Source: Intrasporangium_A sp039812505 (lineage in GTDB: Bacteria > Actinomycetota > Actinomycetes > Actinomycetales > Dermatophilaceae). Taken from it: a stretch of 64,000 nt of DNA. Shown here in pieces: positions 33,692 through 40,825 of this stretch. The translations under genes and the position numbers were made by a program. Numbering within the stretch: the first letter of the stretch is position 1; the number at the start of each line of letters is the position of its first letter. Below the pieces are notes generated by a model. It had not been told where the DNA came from, did not search any database, and saw only the letters and a list, made by a program, of their open reading frames with translations. Location: positions 1 to 64,000 of the forward strand of contig NZ_JBDIAQ010000006.1 in the NCBI RefSeq assembly GCF_039812505.1, in the 5' to 3' direction.

Positions 33692-35488
33692 ATGAACGAG
33701 ACCCTTGGCCCCCGGTACAAGTGGGTCGCGCTGTCGAACACGACGCTCGGCGTGCTCATCGCCACCATCAACAGCTCGATCCTGCTCATCGCCCTGCCGG
33801 ACATCTTCCGTGGGCTGCACGTCGACCCGCTCGCGCCGGGCAACTCGAGCTACCTGCTGTGGCTCATCATGGGCTACCTGGTCGTCACCGCCGTCCTGGT
33901 CGTCAGCTTCGGCCGGCTGGGCGACATGTTCGGCCGGGTCCGGATGTACAACCTCGGCTTCCTCGTCTTCACCATCTCCTCGGTGCTGCTCAGCGTCACG
34001 TGGCTGACCGGCGACGCCGGCGCCCTTTACCTCATCGTCATGCGCATCGTGCAGGGCGTGGGCGGCGCCCTGCTGATGGCGAACTCGAGCGCGATCATCA
34101 CCGACGCGTTCCCGCCCGACCAGCGCGGGCTCGCCCTCGGGCTCAACATGGTCGCCGGCATCGCCGGGTCGTTCATCGGCCTGGTCATCGGCGGCCTGCT
34201 CGCCCCCGTCGAGTGGCACCTGGTCTTCCTGGTCTCGGTGCCGGTCAGCCTGTTCGGCACCGTCTGGGCCTACCTCAAGCTGCGCGACACGGGGGTGCGG
34301 CACGACGCGGGGATGGACTGGTGGGGCAATGCGACCTTCGGCATCGGGCTGGTCGCGATCCTCGTCGGGATCACCTATGGCATCCAGCCCTACGGGCGCC
34401 ACGTGATGGGCTGGACCAACCCGATGGTGCTCGCGGCGCTGGTCGGCGGCACGGTCGTGCTCGTCGGGTTCTGCATCATCGAGACCCGGGTGGCCCACCC
34501 GATGTTCAACCTCGAGCTGTTCCGGATCCGCGCCTTCTCCGCCGGCAACCTCGCCAGCCTGCTGTCCGGGCTCGGCCGCGGCGGCCTGATGTTCATCCTG
34601 ATCATCTGGCTGCAGGGCATCTGGCTGCCGGAGCATGGCTACTCGTTCGAGCAGACCCCCCTCTGGGCCGGCATCTTCATGCTGCCGATGACGGTCGGCT
34701 TCCTCGTCGCGGGCCCGACCTCGGGCTGGCTCTCCGACCGGTTCGGGGCACGGTCGTTCGCGACCGGCGGGATGCTCATCGCCGCGGCCAGCTTCGGCTG
34801 GCTGCTCCTGCTGCCGGTGCAGTTCGGGTATCCCGAGTTCGCCGGGGCGCTGCTCGTGGGCGGGCTGGGCATGGGGCTGTTCGCCGCGCCGAACCGCACC
34901 GGGATCATGAACTCGCTGCCACCGACCCGCCGCGGCGTCGGCTCCGGGATGAGCACGACGTTCCAGAACTCCGCGATGGTCCTGTCGATCGGGATCTTCT
35001 TCTCCCTCATGATCACCGGGCTGTCCGGCGGTCTGCCCCACGCGATGGTCGCCGGACTGAGCGCGCACGGGGTCCCTGCCCCCCAGGCCCACCAGCTGGC
35101 CGCGCTGCCGCCGGTCGCGGTCCTGTTCGCCTCGCTTCTCGGCTACAACCCGATCGGCACGCTGCTCGGGCCGGGCGTGCTGCACCACCTGTCGACCGCC
35201 GACGCGAGCTACCTGACCGGTCGCGCCTTCTTCCCCTCGCTCATCTCGGCCCCCTTCCACGACGGGCTGGTCGTCGCGTTCGGGTTCGCCATCGCGGCCT
35301 GCCTCATCGCCGCATGGGCGTCCTGGCTGCGCGGCGGGAAGTACATCTACCCGGAGGACCCGGTCCCCGTCGAGTCGCCGCCGGCCCCCAGCGTCGACAG
35401 CACGGTCGGCACCGGCGCGGGCGCCGCCACTGCTGGTGGGGTCGCCGCCGTGGCCCAGGACCGGGGCGCGGGCAGGGGGAGCGGGTGA
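33692..35488 (+). CDS. DHA2-type MFS drug/solute exporter (14 membrane segments)
   Basis: 598 residues from ATG 33692; no clear ribosome binding site, and an out-of-frame ATG at 33670 complicates the start. Motif A is FGRLGDMFGRVRMYN, motif C is MVAGIAGSFIGLVIGGLLAP, and 14 hydrophobic segments are evident, as in DHA2 exporters. An extended loop between the last two segments (HLSTADASYLTGRAFFPSL) and a disordered Pro/Ala/Gly tail follow. Probable drug or metabolite efflux by proton antiport, repressed by the coupled MarR protein. Confidence 0.9.
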   Translation: MNETLGPRYKWVALSNTTLGVLIATINSSILLIALPDIFRGLHVDPLAPGNSSYLLWLIMGYLVVTAVLVVSFGRLGDMFGRVRMYNLGFLVFTISSVLLSVTWLTGDAGALYLIVMRIVQGVGGALLMANSSAIITDAFPPDQRGLALGLNMVAGIAGSFIGLVIGGLLAPVEWHLVFLVSVPVSLFGTVWAYLKLRDTGVRHDAGMDWWGNATFGIGLVAILVGITYGIQPYGRHVMGWTNPMVLAALVGGTVVLVGFCIIETRVAHPMFNLELFRIRAFSAGNLASLLSGLGRGGLMFILIIWLQGIWLPEHGYSFEQTPLWAGIFMLPMTVGFLVAGPTSGWLSDRFGARSFATGGMLIAAASFGWLLLLPVQFGYPEFAGALLVGGLGMGLFAAPNRTGIMNSLPPTRRGVGSGMSTTFQNSAMVLSIGIFFSLMITGLSGGLPHAMVAGLSAHGVPAPQAHQLAALPPVAVLFASLLGYNPIGTLLGPGVLHHLSTADASYLTGRAFFPSLISAPFHDGLVVAFGFAIAACLIAAWASWLRGGKYIYPEDPVPVESPPAPSVDSTVGTGAGAATAGGVAAVAQDRGAGRGSG

Positions 35489-36060
35489 GCGCCGCGCCGC
35501 TCGATGTCGTCGCGCAGCCGCGGGACGCCGACCGCACCGCGCACCGTCGTGCTGGCGAGGGTCGCGTTGGTGAGGGTGCCGATGGTGGGGACGCCGACGA
35601 GGCGCTGCGCCGACTCGCCGGAGACCTGCGCGCCGAGGTGAACCGGCTGGCCTACCACCTGCGGGCCCCGGCCACGCGGTCCGGCATCACGCCGACCCGG
35701 CTGGCCGCGCTCGCGGCGCTGGCGCACGCCGAGGCCGGCCTGCGCGCCGGTGACCTCGCCGCGCGGATGGGGATCTCGCCGGCGAGCACGAGCCGCCTGA
35801 TCGAGCTGCTGGTGGGCGCGGGCTGGGCAGCGCGCACCCGGGACCCCCAGGACGCCCGTGCCGTCCTGCTGACCCTGACCGACCTGGGCCGACACGCGAT
35901 CGAGGACCTGCGGCGCGACAACGTCGCCGGGCTGGCCGCCAACCTGTCGACCCTCGGACCCGACGAGCGCGCCGTCCTGGCAGCGGCGATCCCCCTGCTG
36001 CGCGCGCTGTCCGAGCGGCTGCTGGCCGCCGGGTCCGATGCCGCCGGCCCGGGCACCTAG
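35485..36060 (+). CDS. MarR-family regulator
   Basis: 191 residues from GTG 35485, overlapping the transporter stop (GTGA). The first 45 residues are a charged extension absent from most family members. The winged helix is ITPTRLAALAALAHAEAGLRA, LAARMGISPASTSRLIELLV, with wing RTRDPQDARAVLLTLTDLG. Ligand-responsive repressor; the palindrome beside the transporter start is the likely target. Confidence 0.88.
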   Translation: MSAAPLDVVAQPRDADRTAHRRAGEGRVGEGADGGDADEALRRLAGDLRAEVNRLAYHLRAPATRSGITPTRLAALAALAHAEAGLRAGDLAARMGISPASTSRLIELLVGAGWAARTRDPQDARAVLLTLTDLGRHAIEDLRRDNVAGLAANLSTLGPDERAVLAAAIPLLRALSERLLAAGSDAAGPGT

Positions 36061-36106
36061 CCACAAGCGGGCTGGCAGGGTCACCCGGGCTGCCGACACC
36101 CCGAAC

Positions 36107-37186
36107 CTAGGCCGCGTGGGGCCGGACGACGTGGGGCAGCGTGAGCGGCTGCCCGAACGAGGTCGGCTCGGCCGGTCGGAAGCCGAGGTGACCCAGGTCG
36201 GCAGCCAGCTCCCTGGTCCGGTCGACGAGCTCGAGGCTCGGGCTGCCGATCGAGTAGTCCCCGCGGTGCCCGCTCAGCGCGAGCAGCGCGGCCTCCGCGA
36301 GGGACGCGTAGGCGCGACCGTCCGGCAGGCCGATGCTCCCGCCGCGCAGCCGCAGCGACGGGATCTCGACGATCCCACCGTCGACGACCAGCACGTCGGG
36401 CCGCTCCTGTCGGAGCGTTCGAGAGGTGTTGCGCGGCTGGGTCGAGTCGAGCACGACGGCGTCCGGACCGAGGTGCTCGGCTCGCAGGGTGGTGTCCGCC
36501 GAGGCGGTCAGGAGCACGACCAGGTCGGCGTCCGCGACGGTGCCGATCTGGTCGCTGACCCGCGTCCACACCCGGTTGCTCAGCTCGCCGGCCAGTGCGG
36601 TGAGCGGCGGCATCCGGCGCGCCACCAGGGTCAGCCGGTCGACGGCCCGGTCCCGCGTGAGCAGCCGGACCAGCGCCGTACCGACGCTGCCCGTCGCCCC
36701 GACCACGGCGACGTGCCGCTCGGCCCGCGGGTGCACCGCCGTGGCGAGCAGGTCTCGCACCTGCGCGTCGAGCGTCGCCGCCATGAAGGCGTGGCCGTTG
36801 GTCACCCCGAGGCCCGCTCGCCCACACAGCCACGTCCCGCCGTCCGTGACGGTCGAGGTCAGCGCGCCCAGCCCGATGACGCCCGCCCCGAGCGCCGTGG
36901 CCCGGTCGAGGGCCCACGCGACCCGTTCCCGGCCGGTCGACCGCTGCTCCAGCAGGTGCCGGGCACCCATCGGGACGAGCACCACGTGCCCGACCTGCCG
37001 GCCGCCGATCTCGACGGCGGCCAAGGGGCGCTGCGGCCCCGGAATCCGCCGCAGCGCCTTGTCGTAGAACCGCTCCGGCGCCCTCCCCAGCTGCGAGCAC
37101 ACCCGCCCGACGTCATCCGCGAGTCGGTGCTCCGGATGGACGAGGAACGCGAACCCCTGACCCCGCTCCATGTCCTGCCCCCCCAC
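36107..37186 (-). CDS. long-chain acyl-ACP reductase-like protein
   Basis: 359 residues. The layout matches acyl-ACP reductases of the AAR type, which make fatty aldehydes: N-terminal acyl/ACP-binding part ending LGALTSTVTDGG, then NGHAFMAA, a Rossmann domain with VAVVGATGSVGTALVRLLTRD (quoted core GATGSVGTA), ADLVVLLTAS, LDSTQPRNTS, VVDGGIVEIPSL, AEAALLAL and a C-terminal YSIGSPSLELVDRTRELA. The Cys that carries the acyl group in cyanobacterial enzymes is not obvious at the matching place (VLDSTQP, where they have Cys). No aldehyde decarbonylase is adjacent. Related to shikimate-dehydrogenase-like folds; aldehyde formation is inference. Confidence 0.65.
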   Translation of the reverse strand: MGGQDMERGQGFAFLVHPEHRLADDVGRVCSQLGRAPERFYDKALRRIPGPQRPLAAVEIGGRQVGHVVLVPMGARHLLEQRSTGRERVAWALDRATALGAGVIGLGALTSTVTDGGTWLCGRAGLGVTNGHAFMAATLDAQVRDLLATAVHPRAERHVAVVGATGSVGTALVRLLTRDRAVDRLTLVARRMPPLTALAGELSNRVWTRVSDQIGTVADADLVVLLTASADTTLRAEHLGPDAVVLDSTQPRNTSRTLRQERPDVLVVDGGIVEIPSLRLRGGSIGLPDGRAYASLAEAALLALSGHRGDYSIGSPSLELVDRTRELAADLGHLGFRPAEPTSFGQPLTLPHVVRPHAA

Positions 37187-37193
37187 GCTCAGT

Positions 37194-37215
37194 GGTACCG
37201 CCCCCCGGCGGTACC
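37194..37215. terminator. 9-bp hairpin between the copper ATPase and reductase-like genes
   Basis: GGTACCGCC-CCCC-GGCGGTACC, perfect stem, 72 bases after the ATPase stop and 8 bases before the reductase-like start. Terminator of the ATPase transcript or an operator for the reductase gene; the closeness to the start favours regulation. Confidence 0.5.
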
Positions 37216-37287
37216 TACCTGTCTAGCAGAGTCGCCGCGCCTTCGTGTGATACCCGGTCGAATTGGGTGTTGTCGGCGAAACCGGGA

Positions 37288-39426
37288 TCACCCGAGGGCC
37301 GTGCGCACGCTCGCCTCGGGGGAGAGGTCGAGGCGTCGCAGCAGCTGGGCGTTGGCGGCCACGACGATGGTCGAGACCGACATGAGCAGGGCCCCGACCT
37401 CCATCGGCAGGACGAACCCGACCGGGGCGAGGGCGCCCGCGGCGAGCGGTACCGCCAGCAGGTTGTAGCCCGTGGCCCACCAGAGGTTCTGCTTCATCTT
37501 CCGGTAGCCGGCCCGGGACAGCTCGATGACGGAAAGGACCGACCGCGGGTCGTCGGAGGCGAGGATCACGCCGGCAGAGGCGATGGCGACGTCGGTGCCG
37601 GCGCCGATGGCGATCCCCACGTCGGCCCGGGCGAGCGCCGGCGCGTCGTTGACGCCGTCGCCGACCATGGCCACGATCCGTCCCTCGTGCTGCAGCTCGG
37701 CGACCCTGCTGCTCTTGTGCTCCGGCCGGACCCCGGCGAAGACCTGGTCGATGCCCAGCTCGGCGGCGACGGCGCGGGCGACCGGCTCGGCGTCTCCGGT
37801 GATCATGACCACGTGGATCCCGAGCGAGTGCAGGGCGGCGACCGCCTGCCGGGACTCCGGACGTACCTCGTCGGTCAGCACGAGGGCACCGACCACCTCC
37901 CCGTCCAGCACGACGTGCAGGACGATCGCGCCCTGCTCGGACCATCGCGAGGTCGAGCCCAAGGCGGTGGCGCCGTGCTCGGCAAGCAGGTTCGGCCCGC
38001 CGACGGCGACCGTGCGACCCTCGACCCGGGCCGTTACGCCGACGGAGGTCGAGGCACGGAAGTCGCTCGCCGTCGGGATCGGCACACCGCGTCGTTCCGC
38101 AGCGGAGACGATCGCCCTGGCGAGCGGGTGCTCACTGTCGCCCTCGGCCGCGGCCGCGAGGGCGAGCAGCCGGTCCTCACCCAGCGCCGTCGTGAGCACG
38201 TGGTGGACGACGGGCTCACCCCTGGTGAGCGTGCCGGTCTTGTCGAACAGCACGGTGTCGACCTGGCGCATCCGCTCCAGCGCCGCACGGTCCTTGACGA
38301 GCACCCCACCCCGTGCCGCCCGCTCGGTCGAGATGGACACGACGAGGGGGATCGCCAGCCCGAGCGCGTGCGGACAGGCGATCACGAGAACGGTGATGGC
38401 GCGCACCAGCGCGCTGTCGGGCGCCCCGGCCATGCTCCATACGGCGACGGTGACGACTGCTGCCCCGAGCGCGAACCAGAAGAGCCAGCCGGCCGCACGG
38501 TCGGCAAGCAGCTGCGCGCGGGTCGTCGAGGACTGCGCCTCGGTCACGAGCCGCCGGATTCCCGCCAGCACGGTGTCGTCCCCGACGGCACCCACGCGCA
38601 CCCGCAGCGCGCTGTCGGTCGCGACGGTGCCGGCCACGACGTGGTCACCGACCTCGCGCCGCACCGGTCGCGACTCGCCGGTGACCATCGACTCGTCGAC
38701 GTCTGCCGCGCCGTCGCTCACCACGCCGTCGGCCGGCACCCGGGCACCCGGCCGGACGACGACGACGTCGCCCACGCGCAGCTCGGCCGGGGACACCGTC
38801 GTGATGGTGTCGCCGTCGACCCGCTCCGCCTCGTCGGGCAGCAGGGCGGCGAGCGAGTCGAGCGCGGAGGAGGTGCGGGCGAGCGAGCGCATCTCGAGCC
38901 AGTGCCCGAGCAGCATGATGACGATCAGCAGCGCCAGCTCCCACCAGAAGTCGAGCCCGTGGGAGAGCAGCCCCAGCGTCGCCCCCCAGGACGAGGCGAA
39001 CGCGACCGTGATGGCCATCCCGATCAGCAGCATCATCCCGGGCCGGCGACCGCGCACCTCGCTGACGGCACCCGTGAGGAAGGGCCGGCCGCCCCAGACG
39101 TACATGGCCGTCCCGAGCAGCGCCGGCACCCAGTGCAGGCCGGGCACGTGGGGCAGCGAGTAGCCCACCAGGTCGGCGAACATCTCGCTGAGCAGCACGG
39201 TCGGCACGGAGACGACCAGCATGATCCAGAACAGCCGCCGGAACATCGCGACGTGGTCGCCGTGCCCCGCGTGGCCGGCGTGGTCGCCGTGCCCGGCGTG
39301 GTCACTGTGCTCCGCGTGGTGGTGGCTGACGTCCCCCTGGTGACCGGCGGGCTTGTCGTGAGTGTGCGCCGCATGACTCCCTGTCTGCAGCAGGTGGCGC
39401 TCGTGCGTGGCCGCGTTCTTCGTCAT
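37288..39426 (-). CDS. copB: CopB-type (P1B-3) copper-transporting P-type ATPase
   Basis: 712 residues if started at ATG 39426; ATG 39438 four codons earlier lies inside the operator. The N-terminus is a His-rich segment of about 45 residues (HAGHGDHAGHAGHGDH) instead of CxxC domains. The membrane metal site is CPH (IACPHALGLAIP) rather than CPC, which defines the CopB subgroup for Cu(I)/Cu(II) export. P-type motifs: TGES, phosphorylated Asp in DKTGTLTRG, SEHPLARAI, MITGD and GDGVNDAPALA. Eight membrane segments. Its promoter carries a CsoR-type site. The spacing of TATGGT (39438-39433) to ATG 39426 would fit a leaderless mRNA. Confidence 0.92.
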   Translation of the reverse strand: MTKNAATHERHLLQTGSHAAHTHDKPAGHQGDVSHHHAEHSDHAGHGDHAGHAGHGDHVAMFRRLFWIMLVVSVPTVLLSEMFADLVGYSLPHVPGLHWVPALLGTAMYVWGGRPFLTGAVSEVRGRRPGMMLLIGMAITVAFASSWGATLGLLSHGLDFWWELALLIVIMLLGHWLEMRSLARTSSALDSLAALLPDEAERVDGDTITTVSPAELRVGDVVVVRPGARVPADGVVSDGAADVDESMVTGESRPVRREVGDHVVAGTVATDSALRVRVGAVGDDTVLAGIRRLVTEAQSSTTRAQLLADRAAGWLFWFALGAAVVTVAVWSMAGAPDSALVRAITVLVIACPHALGLAIPLVVSISTERAARGGVLVKDRAALERMRQVDTVLFDKTGTLTRGEPVVHHVLTTALGEDRLLALAAAAEGDSEHPLARAIVSAAERRGVPIPTASDFRASTSVGVTARVEGRTVAVGGPNLLAEHGATALGSTSRWSEQGAIVLHVVLDGEVVGALVLTDEVRPESRQAVAALHSLGIHVVMITGDAEPVARAVAAELGIDQVFAGVRPEHKSSRVAELQHEGRIVAMVGDGVNDAPALARADVGIAIGAGTDVAIASAGVILASDDPRSVLSVIELSRAGYRKMKQNLWWATGYNLLAVPLAAGALAPVGFVLPMEVGALLMSVSTIVVAANAQLLRRLDLSPEASVRTALG

Positions 39427-39436
39427 GTGCCTCACC

Positions 39437-39453
39437 ATACCCCCCTAAGGTAT
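39437..39453. promoter_or_regulatory. CsoR-type copper operator
   Basis: ATACCCCCCTAAGGTAT: ATACC and GGTAT arms around a C-rich centre, as in CsoR operators of actinobacteria. It lies directly upstream of the copper ATPase start and overlaps the probable promoter. No csoR gene is in the window. Regulation by Cu(I)-released CsoR is inferred from the motif. Confidence 0.65.
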
Positions 39454-39480
39454 ATGAGACAAGACAGCGCAGACTTCTTT

Positions 39481-39562
39481 ATCGACAGGCAGCCTTCCCC
39501 ATCGAGCGTGCACGAATCCCCATCGAGCGTGCACGAATCCCGATCGACAGTGCACTGCTGCG
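39481..39562 (+). repeat. tandem 21-nt repeat array, left of the hydrolase gene
   Basis: Four units with 20, 21, 21 and about 20 nt: ATCGACAGGCAGCCTTCCCC, ATCGAGCGTGCACGAATCCC + C, the same + G, and ATCGACAGTGCACTGCTGCG. Shared core ATCGA(C/G)(A/C)GTGCAC. The same unit forms an array in the same orientation right of the hydrolase gene and a short one at 3797. It has no spacers, so it is not CRISPR. Confidence 0.8.
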
Positions 39563-39610
39563 CACTCGGCCAGGCGGACAACGTCGTCGCCCAGAGGCTA
39601 GGGTGCGCCA

Positions 39611-40291
39611 ATGGACCTCCTTCTCATAGCAGGGCTCTGGCTGGATGCCTCCGCCTGGGACGCGGTGGTGCCCGAGCTGGAGAAGCGCGGGCACCACGCC
39701 ATACCGGTGACTCTTCCCGGCCAGGGGGACGGACGTGACACGGCCACCCTGGACGACCAGATCGAGGCGGTCCTGGCTGCCGTCGACGCAGCCGAGCGCC
39801 CGTTCGTCGTCGGCCATTCGGCCGCCGCCACACTGGCCTGGTTGGCCGGGGACCGGCGGCCCGACCGGGTGCACGGTCTGGCGCTGATCGGCGGGTTCCC
39901 TTCCGCGCCGGGGGAGGCCTACGCGGACTTCTTCCCCACCGCCGACGGCGCCATGCCGTTCCCGGGCTGGGAGCCGTTCGACGGCCCGGACTCCGCGGAC
40001 CTCGACGAGGCGGGCCGGGCAGCCATCGCCGAGCGGGCCCTTGCCGTCCCCGAGGGTGTCGCGAAGGGGACCGTCCACTACCTCGACGATCGGCGGTATG
40101 CCGTCCCCGTCGTCCTCGTGTGCCCGGAGTTCTCGCCGGAGCAGGCGAAGGAGTGGCTCGAGGCCGGAGAGCTGCCCGAGCTGGCCAGGGCCCACCACCT
40201 CGAGTACGCCGACATCGACTCGGGCCACTGGCCGATGTTCACCAAGCCGGCCGAGCTCGCCGGCCTCCTCGCCGCTGTCGCCCACCCCTGA
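39611..40291 (+). CDS. small alpha/beta hydrolase
   Basis: 226 residues. Oxyanion start LLLIAGLWLDASAWD, then nucleophile elbow VVGHSAAATLAWLAG with Ser in GHSAA, and C-terminal His in DSGHWPMFTKPAEL, typical of the esterase/haloalkane-type group with a short cap. No signal peptide. No clear ribosome binding site. The gene is flanked by directly repeated 21-nt arrays, and its stop codon lies inside the first unit of the right-hand array. Substrate unknown. Confidence 0.82.
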   Translation: MDLLLIAGLWLDASAWDAVVPELEKRGHHAIPVTLPGQGDGRDTATLDDQIEAVLAAVDAAERPFVVGHSAAATLAWLAGDRRPDRVHGLALIGGFPSAPGEAYADFFPTADGAMPFPGWEPFDGPDSADLDEAGRAAIAERALAVPEGVAKGTVHYLDDRRYAVPVVLVCPEFSPEQAKEWLEAGELPELARAHHLEYADIDSGHWPMFTKPAELAGLLAAVAHP

Positions 40292-40371
40292 TCGACAGTG
40301 CACCATTCCTGATCGACAGTGCACCATTCCCCGTCGAGCGTGCACCAATCCCGATCGACAGTGCAGCAGCG
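40291..40371 (+). repeat. tandem 21-nt repeat array, right of the hydrolase gene
   Basis: Units at 40291-40311 (ATCGACAGTGCACCATTCCT + G), 40312-40332, 40333-40353 (GTCGAGCGTGCACCAATCCC + G) and a partial unit to 40371 (ATCGACAGTGCAGCAGCG). Exact 21-nt period. Each unit contains the palindrome GTGCAC. Same orientation as the array at 39481. Confidence 0.82.
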
Positions 40372-40415
40372 ACTCCGGAACGCGACGGTGTCCTCGACCG
40401 ACCTACCATGTGACG

Positions 40416-40730
40416 ATGGGGACCTCGAAGTGGTCGATCCGCTCGACGGACTCGGTCCTGTCCATCGGGAGCACCGGCTCGATCCTGTCGATCGGCAGCA
40501 TCGGGTCGGTCCTGTCGGTCGGTAGCGTCGGGTCGTTCGCCTCGCTGTTGTCAGTGGGCTCGTCGATGAGCATGCTCTCGTTGCTCTCGAACCAGTCGCG
40601 CGGCTCGGTCATGTCGCACCAGAGCGACTGGTCGCTGACCTCGACCCAGTCCCGGTTCCGGATTGCCGGATACCGGAGCCAGGGGACACGGCCATCGTGG
40701 TGGCCGGGTAGGAATCATCCGAACGGATGA
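40416..40730 (+). CDS. serine-every-third-residue repeat protein
   Basis: 104 residues from ATG 40416; no clear ribosome binding site. From residue 4 to about 79 nearly every third residue is Ser, giving hexads such as SVLSIG, STGSIL, SIGSIG, SVLSVG, SVGSFA, SLLSVG, SSMSML. Positions between are Ile, Val, Leu, Gly. The period suits a narrow beta-solenoid or triple-strand ladder. The tail (80-104) is basic with Trp-Trp and looks unfolded. No signal peptide. Similar Ser/Gly/Ile/Leu repeat proteins exist in actinobacteria, without known function. The last codons overlap the palindrome that may control the next gene. Confidence 0.75.
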   Translation: MGTSKWSIRSTDSVLSIGSTGSILSIGSIGSVLSVGSVGSFASLLSVGSSMSMLSLLSNQSRGSVMSHQSDWSLTSTQSRFRIAGYRSQGTRPSWWPGRNHPNG

Positions 40731-40731
40731 T
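40714..40731. promoter_or_regulatory. perfect 18-bp palindrome upstream of the MMPL gene
   Basis: ATCATCCG-AA-CGGATGAT, 8-bp arms with an AA centre, 95 bases before the transporter ATG and overlapping the stop of the serine-repeat gene. NarL/LuxR-type response regulators bind such sites, and one is encoded two genes downstream. TAGCGT near 40763 could be the -10 of the same promoter. Symmetry is exact; the binding partner is inferred. Confidence 0.65.
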
Positions 40732-40825
40732 GTCCGGCGGTGGGGACGGACGCCGCATCTTCCTAGCGTGGGACACGGCACCCGACCGGTGCCGGTCCCA
40801 CCACCAGAAGAAGGCATCCCGGCTC

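Noticed and set aside
33353..35260. 635-aa minus-strand frame
   Set aside because: Hydrophilic mirror of the MFS transporter; no start signal.
39481..40371. CRISPR array
   Set aside because: Units are contiguous 21-mers without spacers, and no cas genes are near.
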